Below are positions 16,638 to 25,900 of a stretch of 36,358 nt of DNA, piece by piece. The DNA lies in the NCBI GenBank assembly GCA_902495455.1, contig CABUXJ010000025.1, positions 1-36,358 on the forward strand. The letters are read 5' to 3'. A program made the translations under genes and the position numbers. The stretch's first letter is position 1; every line of letters starts with the position of its first letter. Below the pieces are notes generated by a model. It made no database searches and was not told where the DNA came from. It saw only the letters and a program-made list of their open reading frames with translations. This stretch comes from an uncultured Prevotella sp. GTDB taxonomy: Bacteria; Bacteroidota; Bacteroidia; Bacteroidales; Bacteroidaceae.

Positions 16638-17699
16638 ATGAACAGAAAGACCATTATATCATCGCTGCTTCTGCTGGCCGTCATGCCGGCCGCGGCGCAG
16701 CGTCTGGTGGTGACCAAGACCTCCGTCTATTGCGGAAAGGTCGCCTACGAGAAGCCCGTCACGGCCACATTCGAACTGCGTAACAAGGGTAGCCACCGCT
16801 TGCGGATTTCCGATGTGAAGGCCGATTGCGGCTGTACATCGGTGGAATATCCGACCGGAGATATTGCCGGAGGCGACAAGTTCACTGTCAAACTGACCTA
16901 CGACGCGCGTCAGCTGGGCCATTTCCACAAGAGTGTGAGGCTCACGAGCAACGGGACGAAGAAGCCGTTGTATCTCACCATGACCGGTGTGGTGATGGCA
17001 GATCTGAAGGATTACTCCGGTTCCTATCCCTTCGCGATAGGCGATTTGCTCACCGACCGCCGCGACATAGAGTTTGATGACGTCAATAAGGGTGATAATC
17101 CCGTGCAGGAGATATATCTCATGAACAGCGGAACGACCACCTTTACGCCCAACATGATGCATCTCCCTCCATATCTGACAGCCGTTGCGACGCCCGAGAG
17201 GCTTGCCCCAGGGCGTTCGGGAAAGATAGCCATCACGCTCAATTCCGACCGCTTGCGCGACTACGGACTGACGCAGACATCGGTATATTTGGCCCGCAAC
17301 CTCGGCGAAAAGATTAGCAATGACAACGAAATCAGTGTCTCGGCCGTGCTCCTGCCAGGTTTTGAGGGCATCACGGAGGCCACGCGCCAGTATGCCCCGC
17401 GTCTGGCTATGTCAGCCGACTCGCTCGATATCAGCTTTGACGGCAAGGCGAAGAAGAGCGCTGAGATAACGCTGACCAACAACGGACGCACCGACTTGAA
17501 CATATCTTCGCTTCAGATGTTCACCGGTGGTCTGCGGATGACGCTCGGCAAGCGGGAGCTGAAGCCCGGCGAGTCCACAAAATTGAAGATAACGGCCATG
17601 CGGGACGAACTGAAGAAACAGCGAACACGCCCTCGTGTCCTCATGATAACCAACGACCCGGACAGGGCAAAGGTTGTGATAAAGATAAATTATAAATGA
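16638..17699 (+). CDS. Secreted DUF1573-domain protein
   Basis: This 353-residue protein has a signal peptide ending near PAAAQ (residue 21). The first domain carries the DUF1573 signature: an immunoglobulin-like strand FELRNKGSHRLRISDVKADC followed by GCTSVE, with the CGCT motif at 64-67. A second similar beta-sandwich with NNGRTDLNISSLQ lies in the C-terminal part but lacks the cysteine motif. Such domains are common in Bacteroidetes exported proteins; no catalytic role is known. It follows the macroglobulin gene after 55 bases with no promoter between, so the two are probably co-transcribed. Its stop codon falls inside the left arm of a 62-bp inverted repeat. Confidence 0.85.
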   Translation: MNRKTIISSLLLLAVMPAAAQRLVVTKTSVYCGKVAYEKPVTATFELRNKGSHRLRISDVKADCGCTSVEYPTGDIAGGDKFTVKLTYDARQLGHFHKSVRLTSNGTKKPLYLTMTGVVMADLKDYSGSYPFAIGDLLTDRRDIEFDDVNKGDNPVQEIYLMNSGTTTFTPNMMHLPPYLTAVATPERLAPGRSGKIAITLNSDRLRDYGLTQTSVYLARNLGEKISNDNEISVSAVLLPGFEGITEATRQYAPRLAMSADSLDISFDGKAKKSAEITLTNNGRTDLNISSLQMFTGGLRMTLGKRELKPGESTKLKITAMRDELKKQRTRPRVLMITNDPDRAKVVIKINYK

Positions 17700-17837
17700 A
17701 GAATGAAGAGTTTATATAATGAAGAATGAAGAACGAAGAATTTGCTGCCGCCTTTCATCTGCGGAAGCACCATAGGAAAGGCGGCAGCAAATTCTTCGTT
17801 CTTCATTCTTCATTATATAAACTCTTCATTCTTCATT
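17695..17837. repeat. Perfect 62-bp inverted repeat with 19-base loop
   Basis: Arms 17695-17756 and 17776-17837 are exact reverse complements across all 62 bases. Each arm contains two copies of an AATGAAGAATGAAGA-type unit joined by TTTATATA and ends in a GC-richer block (TTTGCTGCCGCCTTTC). The element fills the whole DUF1573-meaB interval, overlapping the first gene's stop and ending 14 bases before the meaB ATG. In RNA it would be an extremely stable hairpin. Confidence 0.95.
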
Positions 17838-17851
17838 AAAACATAGCAACT

Positions 17852-18940
17852 ATGGAACATCCAGAAAACAATGCAGAATACAAGGGCTTGACCGTCAATG
17901 GCGGTGTCGAACAACCCTCGATAATCAATCCGTATCTCAAGCGCAACCGCTATCGCCGTCGCGAACTCTCAGCTGCCGAGATGGTGGAGGGCATCGTCCG
18001 TGGCGACGTGACCGTGTTGAGTCAGGCCGTTACGCTCGTTGAGAGTGTCAATCCCGACCATCAGGCCAAGGCGCAGGAAGTCATAGAGAAATGTCTGCCG
18101 TACAGCGGGCGGTCGATTCGTGTCGGCATCAGTGGCGTGCCCGGTGCGGGCAAGTCCACCAGCATCGACGAGTTTGGCGTCCACGTGCTCCGTGAGCATG
18201 GCGGCAAGCTGGCCGTACTGGCCATCGACCCCAGTTCGGAGCGCTCTAAGGGCAGCATTCTCGGCGACAAGACGCGCATGGAGAAGCTTGCCCAGCATCC
18301 TGCGTCGTTCATCCGTCCCAGCCCGTCGGCCGGTTCGCTGGGTGGTGTGGCCCGCAAGACGCGCGAGACGATAATCCTCTGCGAGGCGGCCGGTTTCGAC
18401 AAGATATTCGTCGAAACCGTCGGAGTGGGGCAGAGCGAGACCGCCTGTCACTCGATGGTCGACTTCTTCCTGCTCATCCAGCTTGCCGGCACAGGCGACG
18501 AGTTGCAGGGCATCAAGCGCGGCATAATGGAGATTAGCGACGGCATTGTCATCAACAAGTGCGACGGCGAGAATGTCGACAAGTGTCATCTGGCGGCGAC
18601 GTCGTTCCGCAACGCCCTCCATTTCTTCCCGCAGCCAGAGAGCGGATGGACGCCGCAGGTGCTCTGTTACAGCGGCTTCTACGGTACGGGCATCCGTGAG
18701 ATATGGGATATGATCTATCAGTATATCGACTTCGTCAAGGCCAACGGCTATTTTGCCTACCGCCGCAACGAGCAGAGCAAATACTGGATGTATGAGACCA
18801 TCAACGAGCAGCTGCGCAACCACTTCTACCACAATCCAGACATCCAGGCACATCTGGCCGACGCGGAGCGCTCGGTGTTGGGTGGTGAGAAGACCAGTTT
18901 CATCGCGGCCAAGGAGTTGCTGGAGAGATATTTTGAGTAA
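17852..18940 (+). CDS. meaB: Methylmalonyl-CoA mutase-associated GTPase MeaB
   Basis: This 362-residue G3E-family GTPase chaperones adenosylcobalamin loading of methylmalonyl-CoA mutase and protects it, in propionate/succinate metabolism. Visible motifs are the P-loop GVPGAGKST (95-103), AIDPSSERSKGSILGDKTRM (124-143), the switch region FVETVGVGQSE (187-195) and the guanine-specificity motif NKCD (235-238). Length and motif order fit the family. The mutase genes mutA/mutB are not in this window. Upstream the entire interval is a 62-bp inverted repeat, so expression probably depends on read-through past that hairpin or on an unrecognised start; no TAnnTTTG core is present. A short palindromic repeat separates it from ispH. 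Confidence 0.95.
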   Translation: MEHPENNAEYKGLTVNGGVEQPSIINPYLKRNRYRRRELSAAEMVEGIVRGDVTVLSQAVTLVESVNPDHQAKAQEVIEKCLPYSGRSIRVGISGVPGAGKSTSIDEFGVHVLREHGGKLAVLAIDPSSERSKGSILGDKTRMEKLAQHPASFIRPSPSAGSLGGVARKTRETIILCEAAGFDKIFVETVGVGQSETACHSMVDFFLLIQLAGTGDELQGIKRGIMEISDGIVINKCDGENVDKCHLAATSFRNALHFFPQPESGWTPQVLCYSGFYGTGIREIWDMIYQYIDFVKANGYFAYRRNEQSKYWMYETINEQLRNHFYHNPDIQAHLADAERSVLGGEKTSFIAAKELLERYFE

Positions 18941-18949
18941 GGGGACTAT

Positions 18950-18992
18950 AAGGTCCTTAAGGTCTTTAAAGTATTTAAGGACCTTAAGGACC
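18950..18992. repeat. AAGGTCCTT-family palindromic repeat, copy 1
   Basis: GGTCCTTAAGGTC (18952-18964) is the exact complement of GACCTTAAGGACC (18980-18992), with TTTAAA-type sequence between. The same vocabulary recurs at 22891-22949 and 27683-27732, always in short intergenic gaps. It sits in the meaB-ispH gap. Confidence 0.8.
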
Positions 18993-19009
18993 ATTCACAA
19001 CAATCACAA

Positions 19010-19969
19010 ATGCTACAAATAGAGATCGACAGCGGCAGCGGATTTTGTTTTGGTGTGACCACTGCCATACGCAAGGCGGAAGAGGAGTTGGCAGAGGGCA
19101 AGACGCTCTACTGCCTCGGTGACATTGTGCATAACGGAATGGAGTGTGAGCGTCTGCGCCGCATGGGGCTGATCACGATCAACCACGACGACATGCAGCG
19201 TCTCCACGGCGTCAAGGTCCTCCTGCGTGCCCACGGCGAACCGCCCGAGACATACGAGTTGGCGCGTCGCAACAACATCGAGATTATCGACGCCACGTGT
19301 CCCGTTGTGCTCCAACTCCAGCGCAGGATAAAGAAGCAATATGAGGGGGAACTTCGTGGAGTGAGGAGTGAGGAGCGAGGAGTGAGAAATGCTTCAAGCG
19401 CAGAGGACATTTCTCCCTCCTCCCTCCTCTCTCCTCCCTCCTCAAAATCCTCAAATTCCCAAATCGTCATTTTCGGCAAGAAAGGCCATGCCGAGGTACT
19501 CGGTCTCGTCGGTCAGACCGAGAGCCACGCCATTGTCATTGAGCAGTTTGACGACGTCGCCAAACTCGATTTCGGCCGCGACATCTATCTCTACTCACAA
19601 ACGACGAAATCGCTCGACGAGTTTCACCGCATCATTGACTATATCAAGGAACACATCGAACCGTCCGCCACGTTCCGCAGCTTCGACACCATCTGCCGGC
19701 AGGTGGCCAACCGCATGCCTAACATCAGCACCTTCGCCACCCGCCACGACCTCATACTCTTTGTCTGCGGGCGCAAGAGCAGCAACGGCAAAGTGCTCTT
19801 CAACGAGTGCCGGCGCGTCAATCCCAACAGCCACCTCATCGAGGGCCCCGAGGAGATACGTCCCGAGTGGCTCGACGGTGTATCGACGGTCGGCATCTGC
19901 GGTGCGACGAGCACTCCGAAGTGGCTCATGGAGCAGTGTCGGGACGCTATCGAGCAGCGGGTGATATAA
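19010..19969 (+). CDS. ispH: 4-hydroxy-3-methylbut-2-enyl diphosphate reductase with internal insertion
   Basis: IspH (LytB) is the iron-sulfur enzyme that makes IPP and DMAPP in the last step of the MEP isoprenoid pathway. The cluster cysteines are visible as C13 (SGFCFGV), C97 (DATCPVV) and C229 (DTICRQVANR). Active-site segments LLRAHGEPPETY, YSQTTKSLDEF and KSSNG are intact, as is the C-terminal GICGATSTP. The 319-residue protein carries an unusual low-complexity stretch at about 112-150 (EGELRGVRSEERGVR, then serine/proline-rich), where relatives I remember have only about 10-14 residues. The corresponding DNA is an imperfect 34-bp inverted repeat. The gene should be essential if no mevalonate pathway exists, so the insertion must be tolerated. 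The unknown gene at 20002 follows after 32 bases. Confidence 0.94.
   Translation: MLQIEIDSGSGFCFGVTTAIRKAEEELAEGKTLYCLGDIVHNGMECERLRRMGLITINHDDMQRLHGVKVLLRAHGEPPETYELARRNNIEIIDATCPVVLQLQRRIKKQYEGELRGVRSEERGVRNASSAEDISPSSLLSPPSSKSSNSQIVIFGKKGHAEVLGLVGQTESHAIVIEQFDDVAKLDFGRDIYLYSQTTKSLDEFHRIIDYIKEHIEPSATFRSFDTICRQVANRMPNISTFATRHDLILFVCGRKSSNGKVLFNECRRVNPNSHLIEGPEEIRPEWLDGVSTVGICGATSTPKWLMEQCRDAIEQRVI
19358..19441. repeat. Imperfect 34-bp inverted repeat inside ispH
   Basis: The left arm 19358-19391 is built from GGAGTGA-like units ending in GAGAAATG. The right arm 19408-19441 is its reverse complement except at four positions. The loop is 16 bases. The element is in frame and encodes the arginine/glutamate-rich then serine/proline-rich insertion of IspH. 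It resembles intergenic palindromes elsewhere in the window in design but not in exact sequence. Confidence 0.85.
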
Positions 19970-20001
19970 AGATAATGTTGACAAACAAAAGAATATAGCT
20001 T

Positions 20002-20826
20002 ATGAAACGTCCCGGATATAAGGAAATCATAGAGAAGACCACCCGCAACACATCGTTGTCAGTTGACGAACGCATAGACGAGGTGTTCGACATCCGTCAG
20101 GAGACCGCGCCCGACGACGAGAAGGAACGATTGGAGAGAGACGTGACGGCGTTTACGGCACTCATCGAGATGGTTTCCGGGGAGAACGCCGACCATGCCC
20201 ACGACCTCTCGCTCATGCAACTGTTTGTCCTACTCTTTGAGACTTACGAAGAGCAAAACGACTATCGGAAGATGGGCGATGCGGCGTTGGGCGTGCTCAG
20301 ACTGATGCGTGACGAGGTGACCCCGTGGGCGGACTACGAGCAGACCGTCCCGCGGATAGTCGACGCCCTCCGTCATTCGGCTTATCATCATTATCATTAT
20401 GAGATACTTTTGCGCTTCCTGATGACCGCCTTTCGTGAGGGTGTGGAGATGCTGAGCGTGAAACGTCAGGCAGAAGAGATGCTGAAGCTGCGCATGCTTC
20501 TGGACGAGACCGGCTGGGTGGACCACCTGTTTGACAAACCGATGCAACGGGCGGTGGCCGGTGTGTTCAGCTCCGACGAGCTGCTGCAGCTCATCCTGCA
20601 CCCCGAGACAACGTCTCTGCGGCGTGCCCCGGTGGAGTACACATGGATGTGGGAGGACATCTGTTATGATGTCGAGGACGAACTTGAACGCCGTTTCGCC
20701 AATGCCCCGCGGCATATGGGGTTCTGCTTCCATTACTGGAGTGCGAAACGGGAACTGCTGAAAGATAAATACGGAATAGAGTGGCGGTCGCCGTCACAGA
20801 TGAATCCACGCGTAATGTTTGACTGA
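20002..20826 (+). CDS. Unrecognised helical protein, first of a three-gene set
   Basis: I do not recognise this 274-residue protein. It has no signal peptide or membrane segment and is rich in charged, alpha-helical sequence, so it is probably cytoplasmic. Notable spots are a tyrosine/histidine-rich stretch HSAYHHYHYE (near 125-134), a tryptophan-rich block EYTWMWEDICYDVEDELERR (near 212-231) and the conserved-looking C-terminal end WRSPSQMNPRVMFD. The Sel1-repeat gene starts only two bases after its stop, a sign of translational coupling, and a fused esterase gene follows. Upstream is ispH at 32 bases. A helical-repeat scaffold working with the Sel1 protein is a guess from composition and context only. 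Confidence 0.75.
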   Translation: MKRPGYKEIIEKTTRNTSLSVDERIDEVFDIRQETAPDDEKERLERDVTAFTALIEMVSGENADHAHDLSLMQLFVLLFETYEEQNDYRKMGDAALGVLRLMRDEVTPWADYEQTVPRIVDALRHSAYHHYHYEILLRFLMTAFREGVEMLSVKRQAEEMLKLRMLLDETGWVDHLFDKPMQRAVAGVFSSDELLQLILHPETTSLRRAPVEYTWMWEDICYDVEDELERRFANAPRHMGFCFHYWSAKRELLKDKYGIEWRSPSQMNPRVMFD

Positions 20827-20828
20827 CA

Positions 20829-21716
20829 ATGAGCCTTTCTGACGAATTTCACAGTCTTCTCGCCGGCGGCGAAGATGACCCCGAAGTACAGAAGCGGGTC
20901 GCCGAACTGGTGCTCTCCGCGCCGATAGACTCGGAGAGTACGGGGTTGCTGGCCCTGATGTATCACGAAGGTATCGGTGTCGCCGTCAATCTCGACCGTT
21001 GCTTCGAACTGGCCGAAAAGGCGGCGTTCGGAGGCGGCGATGGCCTCGGCTATTTCCTGTTGGGCTATATGTGCGACAACGCCGAGACGCCGGACCAGGC
21101 CGAAGGCGGCCCGCGACAGAAGTATGACCACTATGACGCCGAGCGCTTCTACGAACTCTGCTCCAAGACGGACAGCCGTTGGGCCACGCCGGCCCATCTT
21201 TGGCTCGGCGACTACTATATGGACTCGGCGCAGGGCGGCGACCCGGAGATAGGCGTCGAACACTATGAGGCCATCGGCGAGAAGGATGGTGAGGCGGCCT
21301 GCCGGCTGAGTGACTACTATTGGGAACAGCTCACCGTCAACGAGGTCATACCGGAGGAATATCGTGACGCCCATCTGAAGGAGAAAGTGTTCCACTGGAC
21401 CGAACTCGCCGTCAACCACAATCCGCACGACTATTCCTACCGCATGGGCTGGTGCTACGCCGACGGCATAGGCTGCGACGCCACCAAGGGTTTCCGCCTT
21501 GCCCGCAAATATTGGGAGGATGCCTACGGCTTCGGCGACTGGCGGGCTGCCGACGCCATTGCGACGCTCTACGAGGAACGTCTTGAGGCGCTCCCGCCGG
21601 ACGCGGACGAATGGGAACGCGAGCGCTGCCGCAGGGAGATTGACTCGTGGCGGAAGCTGGCGGAGAAGATCCGAGAGCGCGAATGGGCCGAAGAGCCCGA
21701 CTGTTCGCAGGAGTAA
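20829..21716 (+). CDS. Sel1-like repeat protein
   Basis: This 295-residue protein is without signal peptide. Several segments fit the Sel1 (TPR-like) helical hairpin: ALMYHEGIGVAVNLDRCFEL with EKAAFGGGDGLGYFLLG (near residues 42-80), LWLGDYYMDSAQGGD followed by HYEAIGEKDGEAACRLSDYY, and MGWCYADGIGCDATKGFRLA with RKYWEDAYGFGDWRAAD. Such arrays mediate protein-protein contacts. It starts two bases after the preceding unknown gene, and the esterase-HAD fusion follows after 98 bases, so the three may act together. The C-terminus is charged and probably a long helix. Partner and process are unknown. Confidence 0.82.
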   Translation: MSLSDEFHSLLAGGEDDPEVQKRVAELVLSAPIDSESTGLLALMYHEGIGVAVNLDRCFELAEKAAFGGGDGLGYFLLGYMCDNAETPDQAEGGPRQKYDHYDAERFYELCSKTDSRWATPAHLWLGDYYMDSAQGGDPEIGVEHYEAIGEKDGEAACRLSDYYWEQLTVNEVIPEEYRDAHLKEKVFHWTELAVNHNPHDYSYRMGWCYADGIGCDATKGFRLARKYWEDAYGFGDWRAADAIATLYEERLEALPPDADEWERERCRREIDSWRKLAEKIREREWAEEPDCSQE

Positions 21717-21814
21717 GATTGATATTGTGTCGTCCGGAGGAATGTCGGGTGGTTTCCGATAGAGGCTGCCGCAGTTTGCTCTGTGGCTGATGAAGGTTTA
21801 AAAAGAAAGTAACG

Positions 21815-22831
21815 ATGGATAAAACGGTTAATACTTATTTCAAGACATATCCCGACCTGATGGCGGGACGGAAGATAATGTATGTCCACGGCTTCGGTTC
21901 CTCGGACCGGTCGGGCACGGTGACGCGGTTGCGGGAGATGCTGCCGGAGGCCGAAGTGATTGCCCCCGACCTGCCGATACATCCGGCTGAGGCCATGACG
22001 CTGCTGCGCGGATTGTGCCGTGACGAGCAGCCCGACCTCATCATCGGCACCTCTATGGGCGGCATGTACGCCGAAATGCTCACCGGCTACGACCGTATCC
22101 TGCTCAATCCGGCCTTCCGTATCGGTGACGACATACTGAAAAACAACATGCTCGGCAAGGTCACGTTCTACAGTCCGCGCTCGGACGGCATGACGGAATT
22201 CATGATGACGAAGCAGCTTCAGGCCGAATATCAGGACATTGCGACGCAGTGTTTCGCCGACACCGGCGAGGAAGAGCAGCGCCGCGTGTGGGGACTCTTC
22301 GGACTGGAAGACCCTGTCGTCCATACGCGCGACCTTTTCGCGGAACACTACCGCAACGTCCTCGACTTCCACGGCGAGCACCGCATGAACGACACCGTGC
22401 TGATGCACTCCGTCCTGCCCGTCGTCCGATGGATTGACGACCGCCAGAGCGGACGCCAGCGCAGCATCGTCTATATCTCGATCGAAGGCACGATGATGGA
22501 CCGAGAGGGCCGTCCGATGCCCAGTCTGCTGAAGGCTTACCGCCTGTTATTGGAGAGTTATGACGTCTATGTGGTGGCCGCGGCGCCGACTAACGACACC
22601 GGCTACGCCCGCCGCATGCAGGAATGGACGTTCGAGACGCTTGGCGTGGCGGCCTACAACCGGCTTATCCTCACCAACCGCAAGGACCTTCTTTACGGCG
22701 ACTACCTCATCGACGGACTCACGGACAACGCCTCCTGCGACTTCATGAGCACGCGGATAGACTTCGGTTCCGATGCGTTCAAGACGTGGGACGACATCAT
22801 CGAGTATTTCGGACGGCTGGGAGGACAATAA
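21815..22831 (+). CDS. YqiA/YcfP-type esterase fused to a degenerate HAD domain
   Basis: This 338-residue two-domain protein starts with a small alpha/beta hydrolase of the YqiA/UPF0227 type: MYVHGFGSSDRSGT (22-35), the nucleophile elbow GTSMGGMY (S80), LNPA, an acid near D166 and H189 in GEHRMND. The second part (about 216-338) resembles 5'(3')-nucleotidase-like HAD proteins: VYISIEGT, VYVVAAAP, LTNRKDLLYGDYLIDGLTDN. However, the first HAD motif, which should contain the catalytic DxD, reads SIE, so this half is probably inactive or regulatory. The terminator at 22837 starts six bases after its stop, closing the long series that begins with the macroglobulin gene. Substrates are unknown; the fusion assignment is from motifs seen by eye. 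Confidence 0.82.
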   Translation: MDKTVNTYFKTYPDLMAGRKIMYVHGFGSSDRSGTVTRLREMLPEAEVIAPDLPIHPAEAMTLLRGLCRDEQPDLIIGTSMGGMYAEMLTGYDRILLNPAFRIGDDILKNNMLGKVTFYSPRSDGMTEFMMTKQLQAEYQDIATQCFADTGEEEQRRVWGLFGLEDPVVHTRDLFAEHYRNVLDFHGEHRMNDTVLMHSVLPVVRWIDDRQSGRQRSIVYISIEGTMMDREGRPMPSLLKAYRLLLESYDVYVVAAAPTNDTGYARRMQEWTFETLGVAAYNRLILTNRKDLLYGDYLIDGLTDNASCDFMSTRIDFGSDAFKTWDDIIEYFGRLGGQ

Positions 22832-22836
22832 ACAGC

Positions 22837-22877
22837 AAGGGCTTCAAAGACGAGAATGTCTTTGAAGCCCTTTTTTT
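22837..22877 (+). terminator. Strong intrinsic terminator closing the gene series
   Basis: A perfect 15-bp stem (AAGGGCTTCAAAGAC against GTCTTTGAAGCCCTT, loop GAGAAT) runs into an unbroken T-tract. It begins six bases after the esterase-HAD stop codon. Confidence 0.93.
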
Positions 22878-22890
22878 CTTGAATGTTATA

Positions 22891-22949
22891 AGGGCTTTAA
22901 GGTCCTTAAGGTCTTTAAAGACATTAAGGTCCTTAATGACTTTAAACCT
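22891..22949. repeat. AAGGTCCTT-family palindromic repeat, copy 2
   Basis: GGGCTTTAAGGTCCTTAAGG followed by TCTTTAAAGACATTAAGG and further TCCTTAATGAC units repeats the vocabulary of copy 1. It lies between the terminator and the leftward stop codon at 22950, so it may also serve as the 3' structure of that gene. Confidence 0.75.
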
Positions 22950-25900
22950 TTATTCCCCAATCACGACCACTCCTTCCTGTTTCTTACCGTCCATCATGAT
23001 CTTCAGCGGGCGTTCGAAGCGCACGTGGCGGACATATTCCGTCTCGCTGACGGCCGGCATGGCGTCGAGCAGATCCTTTCGGAAGATGCCGTCGTCGCGG
23101 TAGGTGTTGATGGTGAAGTAGCCCACACCGAACGACGTGAGGTTCTGGAAGAAGTGAGTTCCCTGGCTCGGGTCGACGCGATAGTTCTGCAGTCCCGACT
23201 CGACGATGACGCGGGCGGCGCTGATGTGCGGCCATTTGACCGGTATTCCCAGCCACGGGTCGCTCGAACCCCAGCGTCCCGGTCCGACGAGAACGTAGCC
23301 GCGGCCCTCGTCGAGGAAGCGGCGGTTTATTGTTTCGACGTCGCGGGCGATGGCGGGGTTGTTCGCCGCCGTGAAGTTCTCGTCCGTCTTGACATAGACC
23401 ACGTCTGTGACATCTTCGGCGATGCCGTGACCAAGCGAGTTGTGGGAGCGCAGGAGACACTGCTCGTCGGGGATGGCGGCGAGGTCTTCGTCGAGCACCT
23501 GCTTGCTGTCGACGATGGGGCGTATCTGCAAGAGATAGAGATCGCCCGTCTTGTCAGCGTTCAGATTGCACGCGAACTCAATCTCCACCGGCCGTCTCAT
23601 CTCCTCCGCGCCGACGCGCTGGGCCGTCTGGAGTAGTTCGGGTAGGGGGAAAATGTCGTGCTGGAGCACCCCGCAGAACGTGATGACCTTGCGTCCGCCC
23701 TCGTAGATGCCGTCGCGGATGACCTGGTCGTAGGGGTCGAACGTCGACGCGATGTAGTTCAATGAGCCGTCCTTGTCGGCCTCCTTGACCCGCAGGTTGA
23801 GGATGTTGAAGCCGTCGTCGGTCTTCAGTTCCGCCCCCGTGTGGCGCATGTCAAGTGCATAGAACCGCGTCTGCGTGTCCCTCAGAGCCGTCTCCATCTC
23901 GCTGGTCTGCAGCACCTGTTTCGGATGGTAGGGGCTGACGCGCAGCGTCTGACCGCCGTCGACGATATACTTGCCCAGTCCGAGGGCGAGATTGGCGATG
24001 CCCTCCTCGGCCTTCTCATCCCCGATGGGATAGTAGTTGAGCGAGCGCAGCACACCGCTGAATGTCGGATAGTAGCGGTCGCCATACTGACGGCCGACAA
24101 CCTCCTGCAGGATGACGGCCATCTTCTCCTGGTCGATGACATTGCGTGTGGCCGTCATGTAAGCCTTGGAGTCGCGGAAGAACACCGAGGCATAGACGCC
24201 CTTGATGGCTGAGGCCAGCATGCGCAGCATCTCGTAGCGGTCGTCGAGATAGGGAACCATGTATGTCGAGTAGATTCCGGCGAAGGGCTGGTAGTGGGAA
24301 TCCTCCAGCAGCGATGACGAGCGCACGGCAATCGGCGACTTCACCGCGTCAAAGAACGTGAAGAAGTCGGCTATCAGCGAGTCCGGCAGCTGTGCCCGTA
24401 GGAAGTGGCTGAGTATCTCTTCGTCCGAGGCGTCGCTCAGCGCGATCTGATAGAGATTGTTCTTCTCCATGAACTCGTCGAAGAAATCCGTGCAGAGCAC
24501 CACCGTGCGCGGGATGGTCACCGTCGCTCCGGCGTGCTTGTTGAACTCCGGATGGCGCTTGATGATGTTGTCGAGAAAGGCCAGACCGCGGCCCTTGCCG
24601 CCCAGCGAGCCTTCGCCGATGCGTGCGAAATGGCCGTAGGCGTCGAACTTGCCGCGGTCGAAGACGGCCACGATGCCGATGTTCTTCATCCGGCGGTACT
24701 GGACGATGGCGTCGAAGATGATCTGACGGTGGGCGTCGACGTCCTGCAACTTGTGCCACGTGACATGCTTGAGGAAGGCTGAGACGGGGAATATCGCCCG
24801 CGCGCTGAGCCATCGGCTGACGTGGTTGCGGCTGACGTGATAGAGCATCGAGTCCTCCGGTATCTTGAAGATGTTGTCCTGCAGCTCCTTCAGCGAGCGC
24901 ACGCGGAGCACCTCCTCACGGGTCGTCGGGTTGCGGAAGATGAAGTCGCCGAAGCCCATGTGCTCCTCCATGAGACGGTGGAGGTCGATGTTCATCTTCT
25001 TCGAGTTCTTGTCGACGAAGCGGAAACCCTCCGCACGCGCCTTCTCCTCGTTCTCCGTCTCCGCACTCTGGAGGATGAGCGGCACATATTCGTCCCTCCG
25101 GCGTATCTCCCGCAGCAGTCGCAGTCCGGCGTCGGCCACACCGAGATTGCCGCCCGCACCGCCCGTGGGCAGCGGAGATGTCGGCCGTTCGGTGGAGTCG
25201 CCGACGGACGTGTCGGGCTGCGCCGTCCGTCCCATCGGGAAACGGGCGTCGCTGATGACGCCGAGCATGTTGTCGGCATAGCGCTCATACATCTCCATCG
25301 CCTCCTCGTAGCTGCGTGCCAAGACCACCTTCGGGCGTCCGCGCTTGCGCTGTGCGGCGGCATGGGGATTGAGCGCCTCGGTGGAGAAGCGGTTGCTTTG
25401 CTGGAGTATGTAGCTGTAGAGATTGGGCAGTACGGACGAATAGAATCTGATGCTGTCCTCGACGAGCAGTATGACCTGGACACCGGCCTCGTGGATGTCG
25501 TGGTCGATGTTCATCTTGTCCTCGATGAGCTTGATGATGGAGAGGATGAGATTGGTGTTGCCGAGCCAGCAGAAGACGTAGTCGAAGATGGAGAGGTCCT
25601 CGTTCTCCATGCGGCGCGTGATGCCGTGGGAGAACGGCGTCAGCACGACGCAGGGGATGTCGGGCGAGAGTGCCTTGACGGAGCGGGCCACGTCGAAGGC
25701 GTCGTTGTCAGCGTTGCCCGGCATGCAGATGACAAGGTCGATGTCGGTCGTCTGCAGCGCCTCGCGCGCCTCTTCCGTCGTGCTCACCTGCGTGAACGTC
25801 GGCGGGTAGCGCAGCCCGAGGTCCATGTATTCGTCAAATATCTTTTCGTCCACCCGTCCGTCGTCCTCGAGCATGAAGGCGTCGTAGGGGTTGGCTACTA

